Numbered from the stretch's first letter, positions 42,730 through 52,257 are shown. The stretch is 64,000 nt of DNA from MTP4 sp9310u (GCA_030627005.1 DAOUSW010000006.1:3265-67264); one strand, 5' to 3'. Notes: generated by a model from the letters alone, not told the origin. Numbers and translations are program-made.

Positions 42730-43515
42730 ATGAAAGACCCGCTAAAAACAATAAGGGAAACAAAACCCCTGATACATCATATCACTAACTGGGTAACCAT
42801 TTACGACTGCGCAAATATGACAAGAGCGATCGGTGCCCTCCCTGTGATGGCTCATGCCCCTGAAGAATGTGCTGACATGACAAAGATCTCATCCGCTCTT
42901 GTACTTAACATCGGGACCCTGACAGTTGAAATTATCGATTCTATGCTTCTCTCCGCTGCTGCTGCAAACGAGAAGGGAATCCCTGTGGTACTCGATGCCG
43001 TAGGGGTCGGAGCGACCAGGTTCAGGGATGACATGGCTGCAAAAATCCTTGATTCCGTTCATATTGATGTCATCAAAGGCAACTATTCCGAAATCGCAAA
43101 ACTGGCAGGCGAAAACGCCGAAACAAAAGGAGTTGAAGCAACTTCAATAGATGCTGACCCCGGACAGGTTGCAAAAGGACTTGCAAAATCAAAATCATGC
43201 ACTGTTGTGATGACAGGAAAAGCAGACATAATAAGTAACGGGAAAAAGACGTTTATTGTAAAGAACGGGCATGAGCTAATGGGGTCAATTGTCGGGACCG
43301 GATGCATAGCAGCATCAATAATTGCTTCATTTGCGGCAGTAAATCCTGATTATTGTGACGCGTCCAGGGATGCCCTGTGCTACTTTGGAGTTGCAGGAGA
43401 ACTTGCAGCCGAAAAATCAAACGGTCCGGGAAGTTTCAAGGTGAATTTGTATGATGAGGTATTCAATCTCTCAGATGAAACCGTGAAAAATAAGATGAAT
43501 TTTGAAGAATGTTAA
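42730..43515 (+). CDS. thiM: Hydroxyethylthiazole kinase ThiM
   Basis: 261 residues from ATG 42730 (the frame extends upstream to 42628, but the family starts at KDPLKTIRETKPLIHHITNWV). It phosphorylates 4-methyl-5-hydroxyethylthiazole in thiamine salvage. Seen: HHITNWVTIYDCANMTRAIGALPVMA, DAVGVGATRFR, GNYSEIAKLAG and the catalytic GTGCIAASI with Cys. thiE follows after about 45 bases. Confidence 0.94.
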   Translation: MKDPLKTIRETKPLIHHITNWVTIYDCANMTRAIGALPVMAHAPEECADMTKISSALVLNIGTLTVEIIDSMLLSAAAANEKGIPVVLDAVGVGATRFRDDMAAKILDSVHIDVIKGNYSEIAKLAGENAETKGVEATSIDADPGQVAKGLAKSKSCTVVMTGKADIISNGKKTFIVKNGHELMGSIVGTGCIAASIIASFAAVNPDYCDASRDALCYFGVAGELAAEKSNGPGSFKVNLYDEVFNLSDETVKNKMNFEEC

Positions 43516-43558
43516 TCCCGGATTAAAAGTATCCGGAGAATTTTAATCTTTGATAAAG

Positions 43559-44215
43559 ATGAAAATTATGAACCAGAAAAAATTCCTGTTAGACGAGATT
43601 GACTTTTATCTTGTGACGGATTCCGAACTCTCAAGGAAAGGCACTTTATCCGATGTAGGGGATGCAGTTGAATCGGGCTGCAAGATTATCCAGTACCGGG
43701 AGAAGAACAAAAACACAAAAGAAATGATCAACGAGGCATCCGAAATCAAGAAACTATGCAGAGATAATGCGATATTTCTGGTCAATGACAGAATTGATGT
43801 TGCTTTAGCGGCTGACGCCGATGGGGTGCATATAGGCCAGGACGATATGCCAATTGATATTGCAAGAAAACTTCTTGGTACAGGGAAGATAATCGGACTT
43901 ACCGTCCATAACAGGGATGAGGCAATTGAAGCGGAACAGAATGGTGCTGATTATGTCGGACTTGGCCCTATATTCGATACTGCAACCAAAAAAGATGCAG
44001 GAAAGGGAATTGGGCCTGATAGTATAAGGGAAGTTAAAAATGCGATAAAAATTCCCGTGGTTGCTATCGGTGGAATAAACAAAGAGAACTGCAGAAATGT
44101 AATCGAAAGCGGGGCTGACAGCCTGGTTGCAATTTCTGCAATAGTATGCAGTGAGGATGTAAAAAGAGAAACACAAGATTTTATTGATATCATCCTGAAG
44201 CATAAAATCCTGTGA
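43559..44215 (+). CDS. thiE: Thiamine-phosphate synthase ThiE
   Basis: About 218 residues from ATG 43559 (or 215 from 43568). It joins HMP pyrophosphate and thiazole phosphate to thiamine phosphate. TIM barrel with QYREKNKNTKEM, FLVNDRIDVALAADADGVHIGQDD, IGLTVHN, GADYVGLGPIFDTATKKDA and VVAIGGINKENC. It completes the salvage pair with thiM in one operon. Confidence 0.94.
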   Translation: MKIMNQKKFLLDEIDFYLVTDSELSRKGTLSDVGDAVESGCKIIQYREKNKNTKEMINEASEIKKLCRDNAIFLVNDRIDVALAADADGVHIGQDDMPIDIARKLLGTGKIIGLTVHNRDEAIEAEQNGADYVGLGPIFDTATKKDAGKGIGPDSIREVKNAIKIPVVAIGGINKENCRNVIESGADSLVAISAIVCSEDVKRETQDFIDIILKHKIL

Positions 44216-44334
44216 ACCAAAAAATCGATGAAAAAACAGGTTATACAGATAATTTCAGGGATGAATTCGGACTTTCATTTATGACCCCTCTTTTTCACGC
44301 TTAGTTTGGACTATCTCGGACCTCATTCAACCCG

Positions 44335-44525
44335 GCTTATTCACAGAAACTATTCACCATGTTCATTCGACTTACTCACCAGGTTTATTCACATGGCATA
44401 TTCCTCACGTTCATTTGGCTTATTCACCAGGCTTATTCACATGAATTATTCCTCACGTTCATTCGGCTTACTCCCCAGGCTTATTCACCTAGCTTACTCC
44501 TCCTGGCTCACTCACCCGGCAATAC
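44335..44525 (+). repeat. Nested tandem repeat before hydantoinase 2
   Basis: Units of about 17 bases (GGCTTATTCACCAGGCT and like) organised in a longer period of about 48 bases containing CATATTCCTCACGTTCATT. The remaining 180 bases to 44709 contain direct AAAACTTTA repeats and no gene. Confidence 0.8.
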
Positions 44526-44709
44526 ACTCGGATCAGCCTTACAGTGCTTCTGATGCCGATTTGAGAGTTCACAGTGAGAAACCGAATCCGTTACTTTTAT
44601 TTATTTTTCGAGACACCTAATCTACCATAAAACTTTATTATCACAAAACTTTACACAACCAATATGCAGCAAGCATTCAAATAAAAACAGAGTCAAAAAG
44701 GAGTTTAAT

Positions 44710-46638
44710 ATGCAGTACAGCCTGGGCATTGACGCAGGAGGCACCTACACCGATGCGGTGCTTATAAGGGATTCGGACGGCAAGATTGTTGATTCCAATA
44801 AAGCACTCACCACCTATCCCGACCTCCTGACCGGCATAAAAAACGTAATTGACAGCCTGAACCCGGAGTACCTTGAACACGTAAAACTGGTTTCGGTTTC
44901 AACAACCCTTTCAACTAACACCATTCTCGAAGGGACCGGTTTTCCGGTAGCCCTGATTCTCATCGGGGACCACCCCCTTGAAAAAGAACTTCCTACAAAG
45001 CACGTACTCTTCGCCGGCGGCGGGCACAACCACAACGGGGAAGAAGTGTCCCCCCTGGACCTCAGTGCAATCGAGAAATTTGCCCTGCAGGTAAAAGACA
45101 AGGTCTCAGCGTTTGCCATCTCTTCTTACTTCAGCACCCGGAACCCTGAACATGAACTGAGAGCCAGGGACCGGGTCCTCGAGCTAACAGGCCTTCCTGC
45201 AGTCTGCGGGCACGAGCTCTCTCAGGAACTGGGGGCTTACGAAAGGGCTGTGACCGCTTTCCTGAACGCCCAGCTAATCCCCATAACCCGGCAGTTTGTG
45301 CAGTCCATTATCACGGACATCAAAGCCCGGGGCATTGATGCAAGGCTCCTTATGCTCAAGTGCGACGGTTCGGTGCTGGGGATAAGGGACGCCCTGCAAA
45401 AACCCATCGAAACCATATTTTCCGGGCCCGCGGCAAGCCTTGTCGGGGCCTCCTACCTCTCGGGGCTTGAAAACTGCGCCGTGGTGGACGTGGGGGGGAC
45501 AAGCACGGACATTTCCTCGATTTGCTCCGGCGTCCCGGACCTGAGCGATGAAGGTGCGGTTGTGGGCGGCTGGAAGACCAGGGTCAGGGCAATCCGCATG
45601 GAGACCACAGCCACGGGCGGGGACAGCCACGTCTGGACATGCGACAGGGAACTTTTCATCGGCCCGAGAAGGGTCGTGCCCCTCTGTGTAGCCGCGGTGC
45701 AATACCCGGAATTCCTGAATACCCTCAAAAGGACCCCCATCCCTCCAAGAGAAGACCTCTGCGAGAACATCCAGCCCACAAAGTTTTTCGTGCGCTCGGG
45801 CTACCCTGCGGGCGAACTCAGTAAAGCCGAAGCCGAAATCCTGGACGCAATAGGAAGCGAACCCGCATCCGTCCCCGAAATTGCCCTCCTGATCAAAAAA
45901 GACCCCATGCCCCAGGTCTTCGACTCTCTCATCCAGAAGAGGCTTGTCCAGGCAATCGCCTTTACCCCTACCGATGCCATGCACGTGCTCGGAGACTACA
46001 CGGACTGGAACGAAGAAGCTTCCCGGATAGGGGCCGAACGCCTCTCCCGGCTCATGCGCATGACCCCACACGAGTTCTGCAGTGCAGTAAAGCACAGGGT
46101 CGCACGGAATATGACACTTCACCTGCTCTCCTATATCCTTGAAGGAGTCCCGAAAAATTCCGTGGAAAAGATCCTCGACGGAGGCTTTCCCGCCCAGTTC
46201 AAACTGGACATCCCCGTAGTCCTGCTCGGAGGCCCGGTCCGGGCGTTTCGGGAAGAAATGAAAGGGATCATAGACGCCGACATCCTTGTCCCCGAACACG
46301 CCGAGGTAGGAAACGCCGTAGGAGCCCTGGTAGGAAAAGGCATCAAACGAGTGGAAATCCTGATCCGCCCCAAGAGCCTCACGGAGCCTGACAGCAACTT
46401 CCTGGTCTTCGCCCCCACAGGCCGCCTGAAGTTAGAAAGGTACGTCGAAGCCCTGGATACCGCAACCGAACTAGGGAAAAAACTGGTCACGGACTACATG
46501 AAAGACTGCGGCCTGAGCGGAAAACAGGTGGAAATCTCCGTTGAGAAAAAGACGATGTCCCCCGACGGCTGGACCCATCCTCCGATGGAAACAAAGCTGC
46601 TGGTTGTGGGAGTAGGGGTACGGGGAATCAACACATAA
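44710..46638 (+). CDS. Hydantoinase/oxoprolinase-family ASKHA protein 2
   Basis: 642 residues, a full-length paralogue of the protein at 36706-38631: LGIDAGGTYTDAVLI, VSTTLSTNTILEGTGFPVA, VVDVGGTSTDISSI, GGWKTRVRAIRMETTATGGDSH, ending DGWTHPPMETKLLVVG. The ribosome site AAAGGAG is 7 bases before the ATG. No HyuB-type partner is adjacent. The two copies are 6 kb apart and separated by unrelated genes, so each may serve a distinct substrate. Confidence 0.8.
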   Translation: MQYSLGIDAGGTYTDAVLIRDSDGKIVDSNKALTTYPDLLTGIKNVIDSLNPEYLEHVKLVSVSTTLSTNTILEGTGFPVALILIGDHPLEKELPTKHVLFAGGGHNHNGEEVSPLDLSAIEKFALQVKDKVSAFAISSYFSTRNPEHELRARDRVLELTGLPAVCGHELSQELGAYERAVTAFLNAQLIPITRQFVQSIITDIKARGIDARLLMLKCDGSVLGIRDALQKPIETIFSGPAASLVGASYLSGLENCAVVDVGGTSTDISSICSGVPDLSDEGAVVGGWKTRVRAIRMETTATGGDSHVWTCDRELFIGPRRVVPLCVAAVQYPEFLNTLKRTPIPPREDLCENIQPTKFFVRSGYPAGELSKAEAEILDAIGSEPASVPEIALLIKKDPMPQVFDSLIQKRLVQAIAFTPTDAMHVLGDYTDWNEEASRIGAERLSRLMRMTPHEFCSAVKHRVARNMTLHLLSYILEGVPKNSVEKILDGGFPAQFKLDIPVVLLGGPVRAFREEMKGIIDADILVPEHAEVGNAVGALVGKGIKRVEILIRPKSLTEPDSNFLVFAPTGRLKLERYVEALDTATELGKKLVTDYMKDCGLSGKQVEISVEKKTMSPDGWTHPPMETKLLVVGVGVRGINT

Positions 46639-46851
46639 AAAACACCCCATTGCCCCCAATTACTTTTTTCCAATCTGATTTTTCCACACGCCGTGTCTCT
46701 AATAATCAGGCCCCCGATGACCAAACATCTAACATCCCTCTTTTATCAAACCTTTCACATCCATTACCCGCAAGGCTAGAAAAAATACACAACGTAACAC
46801 TGTTAACTAAATAGAAAGCAAAATATATCATTAGAGAGGATAATAAAAATA

Positions 46852-47553
46852 ATGAAACTCCTGCTGATCGCCGACATCCACGCGAACTACGAAGCCCTGC
46901 AGACCGTCCTCGAAGTCCCCCACGACCGCGTCATCTGCCTGGGGGATATCGTGGACTACGGGCCCGACCCGGACAAATGCATTGATCTCCTCCGGAAAGA
47001 AAAAATCCCCACCATCCGGGGCAACCATGACAACGCCGTTGCCTTCAAGATGGACTGTCAGTGCGGCTACAAGTACAAGCACCTCTCCATTGCGACCCGG
47101 GAATACACCTGGGAAATCCTTGACGGGAGCCAGATGGAGTACCTGCAAAAACTCCCCCTTGTCCTCAGGGAAGAAATCGACGGAAAAAGACTCTTTATAA
47201 CTCATGCCAGTCCACGCTCCATTTTCGAATACATAAAGCCTGAGACCCCGGACGAGGATATCCTGGCAATGCTTGCAGAACCGATGGAACCCATGGACTC
47301 AGAATTTCTGGTGGTAGGACATTCCCATATCCCCCTGAACCGGAAACTTGGAAACCTCCCCATAATCAACCCGGGCTCCGTGGGCCAGCCAAGGGACGGG
47401 GACACCCGGGCAGGCTGTGCGGTCTTTGATACCGAAACAGGAGAAGTCGAACTCCTGCGCCTCGAATATGACATCGAAGCCGTTTGTGCAAAGATCGAAG
47501 AAAGGATGCCAAACGCAGACGAACTGACCGCAATCCTCAGGAGAGGAAGCTGA
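46852..47553 (+). CDS. Calcineurin-like metallophosphoesterase (long form)
   Basis: 233 residues. Metal motifs LLIADIHANYEAL, CLGDIVDYGPDPD, IRGNHDNAV, FITHASPRS and VVGHSHIP are all present; NPGSVGQPRDGD follows. It belongs to the YfcE/MJ0936-related group of phosphodiesterases. GAGAGGAT lies before the ATG. Substrate unknown. Confidence 0.88.
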   Translation: MKLLLIADIHANYEALQTVLEVPHDRVICLGDIVDYGPDPDKCIDLLRKEKIPTIRGNHDNAVAFKMDCQCGYKYKHLSIATREYTWEILDGSQMEYLQKLPLVLREEIDGKRLFITHASPRSIFEYIKPETPDEDILAMLAEPMEPMDSEFLVVGHSHIPLNRKLGNLPIINPGSVGQPRDGDTRAGCAVFDTETGEVELLRLEYDIEAVCAKIEERMPNADELTAILRRGS

Positions 47554-47627
47554 GAAAGCGAGCGGCCCGGAAGATACTTTCATAGACATCGGAAAACCGC
47601 TTTTCAATCCAAAAGGGAAAAGTGCCC

Positions 47628-47646
47628 CCGCCAGCGTGCCTGGCGG
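47628..47646 (+). terminator. Stem-loop after the phosphoesterase
   Basis: CCGCCAG (47628-47634) and CTGGCGG (47640-47646) with a 5-base loop, 75 bases past the stop. Rest of the gap to 47983 holds a threefold repeat of CATAATTCATTTCATC (about 47850-47897) and no gene. Confidence 0.5.
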
Positions 47647-47983
47647 CGCCTTCCCAAAATGAAAATTAAATGAAACTAAAATAGACCTCTCTTCTTTATT
47701 TACTTCAACATGAAGGTTTTTCCATCACTTTCACGTATTATTCTTCTTATTTATTTGCACTTTGGAAAAGCCGGACTGCGTCCGGGACAAAACCGGCTCA
47801 ATACGGCAAATTCCGGTTGTACGGGGCAGAATTTGGGATTCGAGCCAGCCATAATTCATTTCATCCATAATTCATTTCATCCATAATTCATTTCATACTC
47901 AAAAATCTCAACCACAAAAGGTGGACAACCCGCTTTTTGGCCAGGACCTTTTTTACCCGTATATATCAGAAAACGGAGGGCAT

Positions 47984-48397
47984 TCACACTTCCCGGATTG
48001 CCCGGATAATTTTTTCAATATATTCGTTTTTAATGTCCGACGGCCTGGTTTTTTCAATCCCGAGTTCCGTGACCATCAGGGAACAATCGGCATGTAAGCC
48101 TGCTTCCCCGAGCTTTTTCGTTGCACAGCGGTCCTCACAGCCGTTCAGGGCAAGGACCCTGAAACCCTCGGAGAGTGCCTCTTCAGCAGCATCAGATCCC
48201 TTATGTGCAGCCGCAGCCCTGTACACGTTAGGTCTTCTGAAAGCAAGGGTGCTGGCAGCCTGCATGGTGAGTTTTCCCGTATTCGAAAGGCCCGAACAGG
48301 CAAAAATAAGAGTTCTCCCTTTTCCCCGGGAAGGTGCATCAGGTCCGTTCTCAGTTCCGGATTGAGCTTCCAGATTATTTTTTTCCGTAGCTTCCAT
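47984..48397 (-). CDS. DGC-type putative zinc-binding protein 2
   Basis: 137 residues. After a 27-residue polar leader: TLIFACSGLSNTGKLTMQAA, VLALNGCEDRCATKKLGEAG, VTELGIEKTR, which parallels the first DGC protein (AINGCPVNCASK, ISDLGIKKTK). An ArsR-type operator lies 26 bases before its ATG, linking it to the island at 24-26 kb. Confidence 0.75.
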   Translation of the reverse strand: MEATEKNNLEAQSGTENGPDAPSRGKGRTLIFACSGLSNTGKLTMQAASTLAFRRPNVYRAAAAHKGSDAAEEALSEGFRVLALNGCEDRCATKKLGEAGLHADCSLMVTELGIEKTRPSDIKNEYIEKIIRAIREV

Positions 48398-48422
48398 GAT
48401 ATTAAACCTCTGAAAAAGAGCT

Positions 48423-48442
48423 ATTTCAAAATATCTTGAAAG
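48423..48442 (-). promoter_or_regulatory. ArsR-type operator before the second DGC gene
   Basis: ATTTCAA-AATATC-TTGAAAG: one mismatch from the ATTTCAA-N6-TTGAAAT palindrome seen at 18790, 24823, 24870 and 25989. Confidence 0.55.
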
Positions 48443-48613
48443 AGAATGTCTTCAAGAACTTATAACTTGCTATTTTTTACAGACGCGGAAAAGTTCCAAT
48501 TATGACCTGCAAACCGGCTCGCCCGGGGAAAAGGCCTGAATCCGGGAGAGAATGCTGAGAAAAGTTAGTGAAAAATGTTTTGTAAAAGAGAACTGGACGA
48601 AAGACTGAAAAGC

Positions 48614-49114
48614 TCAGTCCAGGTCCAGTTCCGTGATCTCTACATTCAGGTTAGCGATCTCAACGGTTGCAACGGTGGCTTTTCCGGAAAGAACCCCGCA
48701 GCATTCCCCCGGGTTAATTACGGGGGTCCCGTCAATCATTTTTACTCCGGGTTCATGAGTGTGGCCCCACACCACCACGTCAAAGTCCTCACACTCGGCA
48801 ATGGCTTTGACCAGGGTCTCATTTGTCCCGTGCAGGAGGGCGATATGCAGCCCGTCAATGGTCAGGTCTCCGAAATCCCCGCAGGAAACTGCCCCAATTT
48901 CTTCAAACCATTTCGTTAGGGTTACCTTGTCTCCGTCGTTGTTCCCGAAGACAAAATAGAGCTTCGGTTCCAGTTCTTTAAAAGCCCTCACCGTGAAAGG
49001 AGAAACTATGTCCCCTGCATGGAGTACTGCTTTTACCTGCTTTTTATTGAAATATTCCACAGCTTTCTGGATTGCTTTCAGGTTGTCATGTGAATCCGAC
49101 ATTATTCCGATCAA
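48614..49114 (-). CDS. YfcE/MJ0936-type phosphodiesterase (short form)
   Basis: 166 residues: MIGIMSDSHDNLKAI, VLHAGDIVSPFT, FVFGNNDGDKVTL, ALLHGTNE, VVWGHTHEP, NPGECCG. Typical length and motifs for MJ0936-like phosphodiesterases. The 510 bases upstream to queC (49115-49625) contain imperfect repeats with GATAATCATGGA and the queC promoter, but no gene. Confidence 0.9.
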   Translation of the reverse strand: MIGIMSDSHDNLKAIQKAVEYFNKKQVKAVLHAGDIVSPFTVRAFKELEPKLYFVFGNNDGDKVTLTKWFEEIGAVSCGDFGDLTIDGLHIALLHGTNETLVKAIAECEDFDVVVWGHTHEPGVKMIDGTPVINPGECCGVLSGKATVATVEIANLNVEITELDLD

Positions 49115-49593
49115 GAATTCCCACCTCCTGCATAATATTAGATTTACTGGGATTTAAGAGATGCCCTGAGTTCATGCCGTTAACAAGCTATTCAGGGCCA
49201 CAGAGCTCCCCCTTTCGGTTAATATCTTGCCCATACCCTAAAGGAATCCCCTGAAATAAATCCACTGAAATGAATCCCCCGAAACCAGGCCCAATTACAA
49301 AAACGGCCGCTACAAAATTGCGAAAAAGGAATCATCCTGACGCCAACCATGAACCATCAGGGACTATTATGAAGATAATCATGGATCTTCGGAGGCTATT
49401 CTAGAGATAATCATGGACCCTTATTCAGAGGCGATTAAGGAGCTACTCGGAGGCCCCTGCAGGAACAGCTATCTTTAAATAATAGATCTCAACACTACAG
49501 ATATATTATCCAGAGAATATTAGTAGAATACCGGAAGAGTATTAAAAGAATATATGCAGGGCATGTATAGAATACTGAAATACGGCTCAAAAA

Positions 49594-49606
49594 GTATATT
49601 TTTACA
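49594..49606 (+). promoter_or_regulatory. TATA box of the queC operon
   Basis: AAAAAGTATATTT at about 49592-49604 lies some 25-30 bases before the ATG at 49626, so the mRNA probably starts within a few bases of the ATG (nearly leaderless). Confidence 0.45.
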
Positions 49607-49625
49607 ATTGATTCAGTGATCACGG

Positions 49626-50321
49626 ATGAAAGCGATACCACTCCTCAGCAGCGGCCTGGACTCGGTTGCTGCCCTCTCGATTGCTGCGGAAAGCCTTGAA
49701 ATTGACATGGCATTGACCTTTGACTACGGGCAGCGTTCCGCGAAGCGGGAAATCGAATACTCGCAAAAGGTCTGCGAACATTTCGGGATCGAGCAGCAGG
49801 TAATAAAACTGGACTGGCTTGCCGGGATCACCACCAGCTCCCTGGTGAACAGGGACGCGGAAGTCCCGGAACTGTCCATTGAAGATATTTCGGGAAACGC
49901 CCCTGCCAAAATCACCGAAGCCTCGGCAAAAGCAGTCTGGGTCCCCAACAGGAACGGAGTTATGCTAAACATTGCGGCCAGTTTTGCCGAAAGCCGGAAC
50001 TGCGAATACCTTATCGTGGGCTTTAACGGGGAAGAAGCCGGGACCTTCCCGGACAATTCTCTTGAATACGTCCGGGCCGTTGACGAGTGCCTCTCCTACT
50101 CCACCCAGAACGGGGTAAAGGTGCTTGCCCCTCTCATAGAGCTTGACAAGCCCGGAATCGTAAGAAAAGGCCTGGAAGCAAAAGCCCCCCTGGAATACAG
50201 CTGGAGCTGTTACCACGGCGGAAAAAAGCCCTGCGGCACATGTGAGAGCTGCAGGCGCAGGGAGCGGGCCTTCAGGGAAATCGGGACAAAAGACCCGCTC
50301 CTGGAAAGGTTGGGGCTTTAA
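49626..50321 (+). CDS. queC: 7-cyano-7-deazaguanine synthase QueC
   Basis: 231 residues. ATP-dependent conversion of 7-carboxy-7-deazaguanine to preQ0, the precursor of archaeosine in archaeal tRNA. PP-loop LLSSGLDSVAAL at the N-terminus, VGFNGEEAGTFPDN, and zinc site CYHGGKKPCGTCESC near the C-terminus. First gene of queC-DUF366-queE-queD. Confidence 0.94.
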   Translation: MKAIPLLSSGLDSVAALSIAAESLEIDMALTFDYGQRSAKREIEYSQKVCEHFGIEQQVIKLDWLAGITTSSLVNRDAEVPELSIEDISGNAPAKITEASAKAVWVPNRNGVMLNIAASFAESRNCEYLIVGFNGEEAGTFPDNSLEYVRAVDECLSYSTQNGVKVLAPLIELDKPGIVRKGLEAKAPLEYSWSCYHGGKKPCGTCESCRRRERAFREIGTKDPLLERLGL

Positions 50322-50339
50322 AACCGGAACCTGAAAACC

Positions 50340-50449
50340 CGAGCAAGAGGCACGAAGAGCTCAAAGGGAATTAACGGAGAATTCACAGGGATTTTCAGCA
50401 CATTCACGGAGAATTACAGGGAACTTACAGAGAATTCACGGAGCATTAC
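50340..50449 (+). repeat. 16-18 bp tandem repeat between queC and the DUF366 gene
   Basis: Degenerate copies of ACGGAGAATTCACAGGG (variants ACGGAGAATTACAGGG, ACAGAGAATTC) run up to the ATG at 50450. Confidence 0.75.
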
Positions 50450-51010
50450 ATGAAATCCATTATCCTATCCGAAAAGTTCGATTACGACGGGAGCCAGATC
50501 TCTTCCCTCTGGGCCTACAACAGCTTCGGGGTGCAGGAAGACTCCATCGTAGTTTTCAGGGGCTCCTGCGACGTCAAAATCGAGCACATGATAGACCTGG
50601 AAGACAGGCGGGCAAATGAGTCCATCTGGTCCGAAGACATGGTGAGCTTTATAATAGAACACTTCGACTCGACAGACCCGAAACTTATCTATGCGCGTCA
50701 GCGCCTTTTTACCGCAATCGTCAGGGAATACCTGGCTGAGCGCGGGATTGCCACCACAAGGGAAGGAGACGACCTTTTCCTGGAAGGGAAAAAACTGACC
50801 GTCTCAATTGCAAGCACCTCCCCCGTGTCCCAGAAAATCCATTTCGGGATCAATGTTACCCACGACGTGTACGCCAACCTTGAAGAAGCCGGGATCAAAA
50901 AAGCCGAAGACATAGCCAGGATCATGCAGGAGATAGGAGAATGCTACGTCCGGGAGTTTGAAGACATCGAAAAGGACCTCCGGAAATCCCGGCCCCTGGG
51001 AGTTGTTTAA
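50450..51010 (+). CDS. DUF366 family protein
   Basis: 186 residues. Starts MKSIILSEKFDYDGSQISSLWAYNSFG, and contains RQRLFTAIVREYLAERGI and HFGINVTHD. I recognise the archaeal DUF366 family, of unknown function, here inside a preQ0 synthesis operon; a role in deazaguanine or archaeosine metabolism is inferred from position. Its TAA abuts the GTG of queE. Confidence 0.75.
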   Translation: MKSIILSEKFDYDGSQISSLWAYNSFGVQEDSIVVFRGSCDVKIEHMIDLEDRRANESIWSEDMVSFIIEHFDSTDPKLIYARQRLFTAIVREYLAERGIATTREGDDLFLEGKKLTVSIASTSPVSQKIHFGINVTHDVYANLEEAGIKKAEDIARIMQEIGECYVREFEDIEKDLRKSRPLGVV

Positions 51011-51904
51011 GTGTACACATCAGAAATATCGGCATCAGAAATATCCACTCCAGAGATACCCATTTCAGGAAGGTCCATCTCAGAAATCCCCGCAACAGGG
51101 CCAGGCCCAGTCACAGAGCTGTTATCGGCCCCATGCAGGGAATCCGCTCCTATCAGGGAAATCTTTTGCTCAGTGCAGGGAGAGGGGCCATACGTGGGAG
51201 CCAGGCAGGCTTTTGTCCGCTTTTCCGGCTGCAACCTGAATTGCAAATACTGCGACACGGATTTTTCAAACCAGGGAACCTGTGATTATGAGAAGGGAGA
51301 AGGCAGCGGCAGCTTTGAGGAAGCAAAAAACCCCATCAGTGCCCTGCAGCTCAAAGACATGCTGCAGCCTTTCAAGAACCTGCACTCGATTTCCCTTACA
51401 GGCGGGGAACCACTCCTGCACACGGACTTCATTGAAGAGCTTGATAAACTGGAATTATCTGCGCCCCTTTACCTGGAATCCAACATGACCCTTCCGGAGC
51501 AGGCCAGGAAGGTAAAGGACAGAGTCGCATACGTGGCAGGTGATTTCAAACTCCCGGAGGCCCTCGGCCTGGAAAACCCGGAAGCCAGGGAAACCAGAGA
51601 AGCCCATATTGAAAATACGGTTGAATGTTTCAGGACTCTGAGAAAAAGCGAGACCAGGGACTGCTTCTGTAAGATAGTGGTAAGCAGGGATAGCGACCCT
51701 GCAAGCATAGTTTCAGCGGTGGACGCTATCGCAGGGTATGTGTCCTGTGTGATCCTCCAGCCGGAAACAAGAATGGAAAGCCCGAAAGCCGGGATAAATG
51801 CGCAGGCTTCAGTAAGAGCCCTTATAGAACTGCAAAGTATGCTGCTTGAAAAAATTGATACGCGCATCATACCTCAAACCCACAGAATGTGGGGGTGTTT
51901 ATAA
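51011..51904 (+). CDS. queE: 7-carboxy-7-deazaguanine synthase QueE, with repeat-derived N-terminus
   Basis: 297 residues from GTG 51011. Radical SAM enzyme making 7-carboxy-7-deazaguanine from carboxytetrahydropterin. The family part starts at about residue 47 (APIREIFCSVQGEGPYVGARQ), with cluster Cys in RFSGCNLNCKYCDTDF and LTGGEPLLH. The first 42 residues are an unusual Ser/Pro/Glu-rich extension with the pattern SEIS-x-EIS-x-PEIP, coded by a DNA repeat; there is no other clear start downstream. TAA overlaps the queD ATG (TAATG). Confidence 0.92.
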   Translation: MYTSEISASEISTPEIPISGRSISEIPATGPGPVTELLSAPCRESAPIREIFCSVQGEGPYVGARQAFVRFSGCNLNCKYCDTDFSNQGTCDYEKGEGSGSFEEAKNPISALQLKDMLQPFKNLHSISLTGGEPLLHTDFIEELDKLELSAPLYLESNMTLPEQARKVKDRVAYVAGDFKLPEALGLENPEARETREAHIENTVECFRTLRKSETRDCFCKIVVSRDSDPASIVSAVDAIAGYVSCVILQPETRMESPKAGINAQASVRALIELQSMLLEKIDTRIIPQTHRMWGCL

Positions 51905-52257
51905 TGACAAAAATGAGATTAGGAATTATTGATTACATTGACAGTGCCCACTACCTTCCGGGGCACGGCAAATGCGGAAGGGTGCACGGACACACCTACA
52001 AAATCGAAGTAGTTATAGAAGGGGAAGTCCGGGAAAGCGGAATGGTCATCGATTTCTACGACCTGAAAAAAGGTGTAAAGGAAACCCTGAAGGAATACGA
52101 CCACGTACTCCTCAACGACCTCATCGAGTTTCCGAGTTCCGAATACCTCTGCCAGAACATCCACGCCCGTCTCCACGAAAAGTTCGGTTTTCCCCTCAAG
52201 GTAAGGGTCTGGGAAGGAGAGGGCAAGTGGTGCGAGATGGACAACTTTACGGATTGA
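51904..52257 (+). CDS. queD: 6-carboxytetrahydropterin synthase QueD
   Basis: 117 residues from ATG 51904. PTPS-family fold with zinc His in DSAHYLPGHGKCGRVHGHTYKIEV, catalytic Cys in GKCGRVHGH, and EYDHVLLND. Converts dihydroneopterin triphosphate to carboxytetrahydropterin, the substrate of QueE. Overlaps queE by one base, so coupled. It closes the operon. Confidence 0.93.
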   Translation: MTKMRLGIIDYIDSAHYLPGHGKCGRVHGHTYKIEVVIEGEVRESGMVIDFYDLKKGVKETLKEYDHVLLNDLIEFPSSEYLCQNIHARLHEKFGFPLKVRVWEGEGKWCEMDNFTD

